From Metabacillus schmidteae (lineage in GTDB: Bacteria; Bacillota; Bacilli; Bacillales; Bacillaceae), in assembly GCF_903166545.1 (NCBI RefSeq), contig NZ_CAESCH010000001.1, positions 2,980,001-3,044,000 on the forward strand: a stretch of DNA of 64,000 nt, given 5' to 3'. Shown in pieces: positions 17,567 to 25,484 of this stretch. A model generated the notes under the pieces. The model searched no databases and was not told the origin of the DNA. It saw only the letters and a program-made list of their open reading frames with translations. Within the stretch, counting starts at the first letter, position 1. Each line of letters opens with the position of its first letter. Made by a program: the position numbers and the translations under genes.

Positions 17567-19513
17567 TTACCTCCTTAGACCTTCTGGTAAATCCATAACT
17601 CCATTTTTCATTCTATTGCTTGCCCATTCATTTAATCCTCTAACAAAACTTTCATAATCAGTAGCAGAATCTATAATCTTTAAAATTTCATTATGAGCTT
17701 TTGTTGAACCTCGACTTCCATGACGGCCGGGAGGATTTACAAATTCAACATCTTTAGTTAAAGATCTCATTTCTTTTATAACGTCCATACTAATACCCCA
17801 ATGTTTAAATTTTGGGGTTCTTGCAACAAGATGCCACTCATGGTATCCTCCTGGACGTCTTATCCTATCTTCTATCTTACTTCTCAAATGTGGAACATTC
17901 CACATTTCCTCAAATTCCTCAACTGATAATTTATCAAACCACATATTAAATTGATTATTTCTAACTGATGGAATTCGAACTTCTTTACCCGTACCCTTAG
18001 CAATAACCCCTACTGCATCTCCTGAACCATCACTACCACTCAAATTCTTCCCAAAAGAAAACCTCGAAACAGCCTCTTCAATCCTCTTTTTAACTTCCTG
18101 AGAATTCATCACATTAGATAGTATCGGTTTTACCCCATCTGCCCCAGCATACGCTAAATTCATATTCTGATTTCCAAAAAGAACCCGCATGCCACCTCTT
18201 ACTTCATCATAAACATACCGCGCACTAGCTTTCGTATTTGTCGCTAGCTTATGCATCTGGTTAAGTGTTTCTTCTTTTACTAGTTTACCATTTTTCACTA
18301 AAGTTGGCACGAATGGTGAAGCGACCAAAGAAGCACCTAGGATACTATTATATAAACTCGCTTGTCTTTGAACATCTGTTAGTTCATTGCCAAACATATC
18401 TTTCCCTGTGATATATTCACTAAGTCCGTTTGCGGATGCCAGGCCGTAGATTCCAAGTTCTGCTTTTTGGAGATTTGAAAATGTGCTGGTTGTTTTGTAA
18501 ACACTTAGTGCTTGTTCGGCACTGTTCATTCCTTTGGCGGTTTTGTAAATTGCACTTCCACCTTTGAAGAGTCTTCCTCCCCAACCGACAATCGGTATGA
18601 ATCCTGCGGTGGCCATGGCGCCAGCGGCTACTCGTTGACCATCTGTTAGTTCTTCTCCGGTAACGGGGTCAACACCATCTTTTGCACGGAGAAAATCATA
18701 ATACCCAGTTGCTTCTCCAGTGAACGTTTTGACAGTATCCCATGCTTTTTCGTATATCGGACGGTTTTCTAGTTCTTCTGCCTTTTTTAACTCTTCTCTA
18801 ATTTTTTCCTGATCTTCTTTAAAAGAAAGGTAGTCGTCTGCGTATTGCTGGACCTCATCTGAAAGTTGATAGGCTTCACTCGCTTTGTATGCTTGAGCAT
18901 CGAAGTTGATTGGAGAAATGGCGTTACCTTGTGCTGTTGCTTCTAACAGTTTTTGGAAAAGAGCCCCAATATGGAATTCTGCATTTTCTGATAACTTGTA
19001 TTCCTCAAGTAATTGTTGATCCAATGCATCAACATCTTTGACGGTGTTTTCTCGCTTTTTCTTAGCATCATCCATTGCGGTATTGAAATCATCAGCAGAA
19101 AATGCTTCGAGATTAACAATATCGTCAATTCCATCAATAATTTTCTGTAGATCTTCCCGTTGGCTCTCTACCATTGCGATATGGTTCGAAGCATGGATAG
19201 ATAGATCAGTTTCTAGAAAGTTGACGTCTACCACTGTGTCACCTGATAAATCAATATCCGCTATAGCTCCTGATACACCATTTAGAAAAGCAATTTGCAT
19301 GTCAACAAGACGAAGCAGGCTATCTGCTACATCTATTTGCGCCTGATAAAACCCTTTTATGGCGTCTGCCCCTTTACCTTGTAAGGCATCATCCAACTGT
19401 GTAATATCTGTAAATTCTTTTTTTAATGTGTCAATTTTATCGCGAAAATCTGTGTACACTTTCGCCCTATCTTCCATTGATTCTATTAATGTCTTTGTTT
19501 CTAATACTTTCAA
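17567..19513 (-). CDS. LXG-domain polymorphic toxin with YobL/YxiD-like nuclease tip
   Basis: 648 residues from TTG 19513, chosen because LXG proteins begin MKxLxxxxLI; an in-frame GTG lies 18 bp upstream. The LXG domain (about 1-200, type VII secretion targeting) contains LQGKGADAIKGFYQAQ. The middle has a pre-toxin segment with RVAAGAMATAGFIPIVGWGGR. The tip (about 500-648) has HEWHLVARTPKFKHWG and GRHGSRGSTKAHNEIL, the His-rich block of the YobL/YxiD/YqcG RNase toxins. It is the only complete toxin here, exported by a T7SS encoded elsewhere. The middle is almost identical to the two broken copies downstream. Confidence 0.88.
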   Translation of the reverse strand: MKVLETKTLIESMEDRAKVYTDFRDKIDTLKKEFTDITQLDDALQGKGADAIKGFYQAQIDVADSLLRLVDMQIAFLNGVSGAIADIDLSGDTVVDVNFLETDLSIHASNHIAMVESQREDLQKIIDGIDDIVNLEAFSADDFNTAMDDAKKKRENTVKDVDALDQQLLEEYKLSENAEFHIGALFQKLLEATAQGNAISPINFDAQAYKASEAYQLSDEVQQYADDYLSFKEDQEKIREELKKAEELENRPIYEKAWDTVKTFTGEATGYYDFLRAKDGVDPVTGEELTDGQRVAAGAMATAGFIPIVGWGGRLFKGGSAIYKTAKGMNSAEQALSVYKTTSTFSNLQKAELGIYGLASANGLSEYITGKDMFGNELTDVQRQASLYNSILGASLVASPFVPTLVKNGKLVKEETLNQMHKLATNTKASARYVYDEVRGGMRVLFGNQNMNLAYAGADGVKPILSNVMNSQEVKKRIEEAVSRFSFGKNLSGSDGSGDAVGVIAKGTGKEVRIPSVRNNQFNMWFDKLSVEEFEEMWNVPHLRSKIEDRIRRPGGYHEWHLVARTPKFKHWGISMDVIKEMRSLTKDVEFVNPPGRHGSRGSTKAHNEILKIIDSATDYESFVRGLNEWASNRMKNGVMDLPEGLRR

Positions 19514-19531
19514 GTCGTCATCATCCCTCAC

Positions 19532-20063
19532 TTCCTGGTTTTTTATGTATAATCATGGCTAATGAGTTAGTATCGTTTTATATTCGTCTTTGATCGAAAT
19601 GTCACACTTATTACATATAACATATTTATCCATTTAAGTGGATAATTTCATATAAATGTAAATGTAATCGAAACTTTTTACTTACATAGCTTTTTGTAAC
19701 CAGGAAATAAATCACATATTAAACATAATAAAACCAGTGATATAGTACTAAGATAAAGGGAAATCACTAAGAATATGAGGACTCTAGGGAGTGTATTAAA
19801 AAATGGACTGTGTATCCCATTTTTCAATAGAAATAATAAAAATAAACATTATATTTTCTCACACAAAATTAACAAGGGACTTAGAATGGTGAAGGTGTTT
19901 GAACCGAATACTTTAGCGATTAAGGTGTTTACTAAAATCTACAATTGAAAGTTACTTTGAACTAGAGCGGAGATGCTTCTGAACAAAATAAAGAACACTA
20001 ATATGGAGCTTTTTTTAGCATTATGGTGAAAAGTAGTTTTTTTCGAAAAAGATAATAGTACAT
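19532..20063. other. Intergenic region upstream of the LXG operon
   Basis: About 530 bp without a credible gene. It must hold the promoter and leader of the LXG toxin operon (minus strand), but I see no clear -35/-10 pair. The sequence is AT-rich with no repeats shared with the rest of the window. A short plus-strand frame at about 19887-19948 is too small to call. Confidence 0.4.
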
Positions 20064-20633
20064 TTAATCTTTATTTAGAAGCTTTCTTGCAGTATTATGA
20101 GCTGATTTATAAAATGAATTGTGAGTTTGTAAATCTTTAACCAAATACTTAATAGATAGATTTAAATTAACATTAGACTGTATGATTTGTAGATACATTC
20201 GATGGGTCTCTTTTTTTATTTTCTCTAATTCATCTTCTTTAAGTTCAAATACGTCTTCCATTATGAATCCTATCGTACTTACGTCAGAATAAATAACAAC
20301 CTCACTTCCTGTACCGATGTATTTATGAAAATGGCTAAGTGCAAAATTAAGAGCCTTTAATTCTCCGTATATATTAGAACTTTTCATTTTATTAGGGAGA
20401 TATACAAGTTGGCTTTTAACAATAATCTTGCCATTCATTACATACGTGCATGCTATAGCACCCTTGCCTTTTTCAGTAGCAATAGAAGTATCACAATATA
20501 TGTATAAAACGTCATTACTCAAATACTGTTCGTATATCCATTCCTTTTTATCCTCTTGTATTCGGTGAGCATACTTCCCCCAGAAATTTAGTTTTCCCAC
20601 CTGAGCATTAGAAGATCTACTTTTACTGTTCAT
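20064..20633 (-). CDS. RNase H-like protein
   Basis: 189 residues. The RNase H fold is visible in VLYIYCDTSIATEKGKGAIA (first Asp, about 48), NIYGELKALNFAL (Glu, about 87), VVIYSDVSTIGF (second Asp, about 116) and SAHNTARKLL near the C-terminus, where normal enzymes have an Asp (HNxxAD). The last acid appears replaced, so activity may be reduced or altered. It would act on RNA in RNA-DNA hybrids. GAGGTG precedes the ATG. A 19-codon frame with ATG at about 20703 ends just before it and may be a leader peptide. Confidence 0.7.
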   Translation of the reverse strand: MNSKSRSSNAQVGKLNFWGKYAHRIQEDKKEWIYEQYLSNDVLYIYCDTSIATEKGKGAIACTYVMNGKIIVKSQLVYLPNKMKSSNIYGELKALNFALSHFHKYIGTGSEVVIYSDVSTIGFIMEDVFELKEDELEKIKKETHRMYLQIIQSNVNLNLSIKYLVKDLQTHNSFYKSAHNTARKLLNKD

Positions 20634-20883
20634 TTCACACCTCTTTTTAAAGATTACTCATTTTTGCTTGGTGCTGCTGCTTCCTGCTCATTATTCTTCT
20701 ATTCATTGTGATCACATAAAGTTAGTTCTATATTCTTACAAATTTAATAGCACCATAGAATTACCGTCCCTTAATAAAATAGGAAAATAAAAAGGATAAA
20801 ACCCAAAACATTTGAAAGTTCTAGGTCAAATATTTAAAGAGGTGGTTGTCGTTAAATAGTTTTTCAGGTTCAAAGAATGCAAC

Positions 20884-20991
20884 TTAACTTATGATCTTCT
20901 GATGCTCAAAGCAATATACTTTACCATTAAACTTTTTATTGGATAAACAAAATGTCTTTACTTTATCTGATACATTTTTATTAAGTTTCAT
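20884..20991 (-). CDS. Small basic protein, unknown
   Basis: 35 residues (MKLNKNVSDKVKTFCL...KVYCFEHQKIIS) preceded by GGAGAC six bases before the ATG. There are two cysteines and many lysines and no hydrophobic segment. It stands alone between the RNase H-like gene and a strong hairpin. I do not recognise it; the ribosome site and lysine-rich composition are the only support. Confidence 0.4.
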   Translation of the reverse strand: MKLNKNVSDKVKTFCLSNKKFNGKVYCFEHQKIIS

Positions 20992-21042
20992 GGTTGTCTC
21001 CTCTATACTAATAACTAATATATAAATTATGGAATAAAAAGT

Positions 21043-21075
21043 AGAGCTCATGAGTTTTATCGACTCATGAGCTCT
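21043..21075. terminator. Bidirectional terminator
   Basis: AGAGCTCATGAGT and ACTCATGAGCTCT form a perfect 13-bp stem with a 7-nt loop. ATTTTTAAG follows on the plus strand and ACTTTTTATT on the minus strand. It separates the DUF2187 gene from the small ORF. Confidence 0.8.
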
Positions 21076-21309
21076 ATTTTTAAGTATTTTATTTTACTAT
21101 AAAAACAACACGAAAATTCAAGTCTTTGATAATGACTTACTTCAAGGAATAATATGATTCTCTTCTAGAAATCTTTTCAAGTAAAAAGATTTAAGTTAAT
21201 GCAAAAAATATCCTCAAAAATAAAAGGGGTATGTTCATTACTCTCTTCTACTAATTGGATCCTTAAGGTAATTAAGTTTAAAAATTTATTGATATTAAAA
21301 ATAATAAGA

Positions 21310-21495
21310 TCAACCGTTCGATTTTTTTAATTTGTAATTTTTATGATTCACAATAGTTTTAAGCGGTTCATTTTTTTCTTTTGACATGCCGTAATCGACC
21401 ATAACAGAATTTTCCCTGATCCCTGATACGACTCCTTCAAAGGTTTCACCCTCGCGTTTAAAAGAAATTACATCACCAATTTTTGCAGTCGCCAT
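21310..21495 (-). CDS. DUF2187 (YkvS-like) small protein
   Basis: 61 residues from ATG 21495, selected because GAGGTG lies six bases upstream; in-frame starts further up overlap that site. The sequence is one KOW-like beta barrel (KIGDVISFKREGETFEGVVSGIRENSVMVDYG), found throughout Bacillaceae as the YkvS/DUF2187 family, of unknown but probably nucleic-acid-related role. It is followed by a basic tail KNYKLKKS. It stands alone with its own terminator. Confidence 0.8.
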   Translation of the reverse strand: MATAKIGDVISFKREGETFEGVVSGIRENSVMVDYGMSKEKNEPLKTIVNHKNYKLKKSNG

Positions 21496-21730
21496 TTCCA
21501 TCACCTCGCATTTATAATGTCCAAAAAGGGCGAAGAAATACAGAAACAGTTTCTTACATCTTGTAATGAAAATCGAGATATTCTTTCTTTACCAATATAA
21601 AATTTTAAGATTCCGGGTATCATATGGACATATACTTTCTCCATTGTTATTTTCTAATAATTCATTAATATTATATACAGATCCCCTATAAATAACTTAT
21701 TTTGTATAACTGAGAGAAAAAAGGATAAAA

Positions 21731-21774
21731 AAGAAGGGAACCTCAAAGATTAGTTCAATGAGGGTCCTCTTCTT
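21731..21774 (-). terminator. Terminator of the aldo/keto reductase operon
   Basis: Minus-strand AAGAAGAGGACCCTCA pairs with TGAGGTTCCCTTCTT and is followed by TTTTATCC. It lies 150 bp after the AKR stop. The rest of 21496-21925 shows nothing else I can name. Confidence 0.75.
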
Positions 21775-21925
21775 ATAAACTAATAATTCGTCTACTGGTG
21801 GTCAGGGTCTAACTAAATTCTAATTACAACCATTTAATTACTCTAGCAGTTTGATAGGTACATAATGCAATGAAAAGAAATAATTGTAAAAGGAATATCT
21901 TATTTTATTGGGGCAGATCTAACCT

Positions 21926-22942
21926 CTACTCTCTACCTTTCGTGCGCTGATTTATTGCATCGATATCATAAGGATAGCTAACAAACAATTCACTCGCTTT
22001 ATTTAAACGTTCTAGTTGATCATTTGTTAAAGACCATCCAGCAGAACCTAAGTTAGCTTCAAGTTGTTCCATTGTACGTGCTCCGATAATTGGGGCCGTA
22101 ACACCGCGGCTGTTTAGAAGCCAGTTGATTGCTGCCTGAGCTGGAGTCTTACCCGCTTCATCTGCAACACTATATAACGTATCTAACAAATTCCATGTGA
22201 AATCGTTATTGTACTTATCCCATGTCTCACTATAGCCTTTTTCTTCAGCAACAGATATCCGAGAATTTTCTGGTGGCTTGACCATGTCTCGTGTAAACTT
22301 ACCACTTAACCATCCTCCGCGAAGCGGACTCCATGGGATCACGCCCAGACCCTCATTTTCACAAACATCAATTAATTCGTACTCGGTAGCGCGACATAGC
22401 AAATTATATTGAGGTTGTAAGCAAACAAACTGTTCCCACCCTTTTTGGTGACTTAAGTCTATTGCTTTTTGAAGCTGCCAGCCTTTAAAGTTACTTGCTC
22501 CAATGTATCGAACAAGGCCTTCACGAACTAGATCATTTAATGTACTTAACGTTTCTTCTAAAGGTGTTCGAGGATCCCATGCGTGAACCTGATAAAGATC
22601 GATGTAATCGGTTCCAAGTCGGCGTAGACTTTCTTTAACACCAGAGATAATATGTTTTCTGCTTAGCCCAACATCATTCGGCCCTTCCCCCATAGGGAAA
22701 CGAACCTTTGTTGCAACAACATAATCATCACGATTTTGGTTGTTTAGCCACTTACCGACGATTTCTTCAGAAACACCACGAGTATAGACATCAGCAGTAT
22801 CTATAAAATTTCCGCCTTCTTCAGCATAACGGTCTAATATACTGAAACTATCTTTTTCACTCGTTTCACGACCTAATGTCATCGTCCCAAGACAAAGCTC
22901 ACTTACTTGTAAACCTGTTTTCCCTAGATAGCGATATTCCAT
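21926..22942 (-). CDS. Aldo/keto reductase
   Basis: 338 residues with a complete AKR TIM barrel. The catalytic tetrad is Asp ([14 protein letters not shown], about 50), Tyr in the same segment, Lys (VATKVRFP, about 80) and His ([10 protein letters not shown], about 120). The NADPH site closes with a C-terminal [15 protein letters not shown]. It would reduce an aldehyde or ketone with NADPH. It resembles the YdbC/YajO-like branch. It is the second gene of a three-gene minus-strand run of oxidoreductases with a paralogous AKR directly upstream. The substrate is unknown. Confidence 0.88.
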   Translation of the reverse strand: MEYRYLGKTGLQVSELCLGTMTLGRETSEKDSFSILDRYAEEGGNFIDTADVYTRGVSEEIVGKWLNNQNRDDYVVATKVRFPMGEGPNDVGLSRKHIISGVKESLRRLGTDYIDLYQVHAWDPRTPLEETLSTLNDLVREGLVRYIGASNFKGWQLQKAIDLSHQKGWEQFVCLQPQYNLLCRATEYELIDVCENEGLGVIPWSPLRGGWLSGKFTRDMVKPPENSRISVAEEKGYSETWDKYNNDFTWNLLDTLYSVADEAGKTPAQAAINWLLNSRGVTAPIIGARTMEQLEANLGSAGWSLTNDQLERLNKASELFVSYPYDIDAINQRTKGRE

Positions 22943-23038
22943 TGAATCACCACTCCTAATATATAATAGTTAATGTAAACCTAATTTATTTTTCAAAAAG
23001 AAGCCACAACTTGAATGAAAGCCAGTTGGTTCACCCTT

Positions 23039-24013
23039 TTACCAAATAGGTACAAATCCATCAATTTCTCTTAAAATGGCTTCGATTTCAGTTAATACAT
23101 CATTAGAAAGTTCAACTTCAGCGGCTTTCGCATTTTCAATTACCTGTTCCGGTCGGCTTGCTCCGACAATTGCAGAACTAACACCAGGCTGTCTTAATAT
23201 CCAGGCAACGGCTAATTGGGATAATTTAATTCCTAAATCATTTGCAATTCCTTCCAAGCGGGCAACTCGTCCTAAAACATCATCATTTAAGTAGCTTTTA
23301 ATCCAACGATTGATGTTGTCATTGGCTGCACGAGTGTTGGAAGGGATATCCTGACCTGGTTTATATTTACCAGTAAGAATTCCTTGGGCTAAAGGTGAAA
23401 AGACAACTTGTCCAATCCCTTCTTTTTCAGAAACTGGTAAAACCTCTTTTTCGATATAGCGTACAAGCATGTTATAGATTGGTTGATTTGAAACGAGTGG
23501 TCGTAGATTTTTTTCCTTTGTTATATGTACAGCATCCGTAATCTGTGCTGCTGTCCATTCACTAACACCGTAATATAAGATTTTTCCTTGCTGAACTAAA
23601 TCATCTAATGCACGTAATGTTTCTTCTGTTGGTGTTTCTTCATCAAATCTATGACATTGATAAAGATCAAGATAATCAACACCTAATCGTTTTAAGCTAG
23701 CATCGCATTGCTCCATGATGTGCTTTCGTGAAAGACCTCGATCATTCGGACCATCTCCCATAGGAAAAAACACTTTTGTTGCAAGCACATAGCTTTCTCT
23801 AGAATAAGATTTAAGGGCTTCACCAACCACTTTTTCAGCCTCGCCTCGATTGTATGCGTTTGCAGTGTCAAAAAAATTAATACCAAGCTCATAAGCCTGA
23901 TGAATACAATCAATAGCGTTTTGGTTCCCTACTGTTTCTCCATAAGTTAGCCAGCTACCAAGTCCAATTTCACTAACTTTTAACCCACTATTCCCTAAAC
24001 GACGATATTTCAT
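23039..24013 (-). CDS. Aldo/keto reductase (Kv-beta-like branch)
   Basis: 324 residues. The tetrad is present: GINFFDTANAYNRG (Asp, Tyr, about 46-56), LATKVFFPMG (Lys, about 78) and DYLDLYQCHRFDEETP (His, about 117). The cofactor end is SSAIVGASRPEQV. The similarity of MKYRRLGNSGLKVSEIGLGSW to the voltage-gated potassium channel beta-subunit branch suggests a YghZ/YhdN-type enzyme. Its neighbour 96 bp downstream is a second AKR of lower similarity, so the two probably have related but not identical substrates. Confidence 0.88.
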   Translation of the reverse strand: MKYRRLGNSGLKVSEIGLGSWLTYGETVGNQNAIDCIHQAYELGINFFDTANAYNRGEAEKVVGEALKSYSRESYVLATKVFFPMGDGPNDRGLSRKHIMEQCDASLKRLGVDYLDLYQCHRFDEETPTEETLRALDDLVQQGKILYYGVSEWTAAQITDAVHITKEKNLRPLVSNQPIYNMLVRYIEKEVLPVSEKEGIGQVVFSPLAQGILTGKYKPGQDIPSNTRAANDNINRWIKSYLNDDVLGRVARLEGIANDLGIKLSQLAVAWILRQPGVSSAIVGASRPEQVIENAKAAEVELSNDVLTEIEAILREIDGFVPIW

Positions 24014-24180
24014 TTTGAATCACTCCTGCTATGATTTTTAGTTTATGAAAATTTGTTTCAAGAGGAAGGACGAGTTACCTAAAAAATGATTCTATTTCTA
24101 TTGATAAGACTGAGCACAATCGGTGAATACCTTTTATTTTTATGTAAAAGATCAAGAGAGATATTTACTTTTACAAAACT

Positions 24181-25072
24181 TTAATTCATTTTTACTTCGA
24201 TTCCTGCTAATTCTTCATACAATTTTATTACTGCACTCATATCTTCGCCCCCATATCCTTTAGCTCTTGCCATTTGAAACATTTCTTTTACTAAGGATAA
24301 TACTGGGGTAGGTAGTTCAAGTTCTTTTGCAACATTAGCTGCTAATCCTAAATCTTTATAAATAAGATCAGTCTTAAAGTTAGGAGAGAAATCTCTGTTC
24401 AATACTTTCGGGCCTTTATTTACCATCATTCCGCTACTAGCACCACCACCACTGACGACTTTAATAAATAGCTCAGGATCGACCCCAGATTTTGCTGCCA
24501 TCGTTATGGCTTCTGAGAAAGACAATAAATTAATAGCACCCATCGTATTATTAGCTAGTTTTGTATATGAACCTGATCCAGTTTCCCCCATATAATAAGC
24601 TTGTTTCCCCATTATATAAAATAGAGGCTCACACTTTTCATAAATTTCTTTCTTTCCTCCAACCATAAAAGTTAGAATACCTTCAATTGCTTGAGGTTCA
24701 CTGCCTGTAACAGGTGCATCTAACATTTCAATACCCTCGATTAAAAGGTTTCTGCTATTTTCTTAGTTGTATTCGGCGAAATTGTACTGCTATCGATAAC
24801 AATTAAGCCAGGGTGTGCTCCTTTAATAATACCTTTTTCACCTAAAATAACCTCTTCAACAGCCTGATCCGCAGTTAGCATAGTAAAAACAATTTCGCTT
24901 TTTTTCACAACTTCTTCAGGTGAGGATACAATGAATGCGCCTTCTTTTTCAAGGACTTCAGCTTTATTTTTCGTACGATTATACGCAACAACTTATAGCC
25001 ATTTTTTAATAAATGACCAGCCATTGGAAGACCCATTGTACCTAAACCGATAAAGCCAACTTTTTTTTTCAT
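24181..25072 (-). pseudogene. 3-hydroxyisobutyrate/beta-hydroxyacid dehydrogenase, two frameshifts
   Basis: It begins MKKKVGFIGLGTMGLPMAGH at 25072 after GGAGG, the NAD-binding start of this family. Frame is lost near 24990 (KNGYKL), continues one frame over (VAYNRTKNKAEVLEKEG...EEVILGEKGIIKGAHPG, IVIDSSTISPN), is lost again near 24755, and resumes at MLDAPVTGSEPQAIEG to the end (GSYTKLANNTMGAINLL carries the catalytic lysine). The joined protein would be about 296 residues, the normal length. Both lesions are small, so either recent decay or sequencing errors are possible. Confidence 0.8.
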
Positions 25073-25222
25073 TATCCTCCTTGTATTATTGTATTAAATT
25101 AACAAAGTTCTATTTTTAGTATAAAATGTAACGCTATTCCTTTAATAGTACTGAAATATTTTTGATATAATAATAAATAAGTTACTTACTATAAAATTTA
25201 TAGTAACTTTACTCAGGGTGAA

Positions 25223-25290
25223 AAACACGGGGACGGATCCACTGTTTCCTTTGGTAAACTTTTTGAAACATACGAACCGTCACGGTGTTT
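25223..25290. repeat. REP-like palindrome, copy 1
   Basis: 68 bp framed by AAACACGGGGACGG and CCGTCACGGTGTTT, with an inner stretch GTAAACTTTTTGAAACATACGA. A second copy of equal length is at 31716-31783 and a diverged one at 35671-35736. The surrounding 25073-25484 has no other confident feature; a 58-codon minus-strand frame across this repeat is probably chance. Confidence 0.7.
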
Positions 25291-25484
25291 CTCCTAGCTT
25301 TTGTCGTTCATCCGCCTTATGAACGACAGTAAAGCCTTTATTTTCCTCGCTTTTATTGTTCACCAACATTATAAAGAGCCTACCATCCAACTTGCTTGCC
25401 CCAATCATGCTATCAAAGCTGCCACAGAAATAAACGCTATTCTTTTTACCAAGCTCCATTTCCTTTCATATTTTCAGACAAAAA

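Noticed and set aside
19887..19948. Short plus-strand frame upstream of the LXG operon
   Set aside because: About 20 codons, no family and no following gene.
25281..25461. Short minus-strand frame downstream of the FtsX gene
   Set aside because: It runs into a REP-like palindrome, has poor ribosome-site spacing and no recognisable motif.
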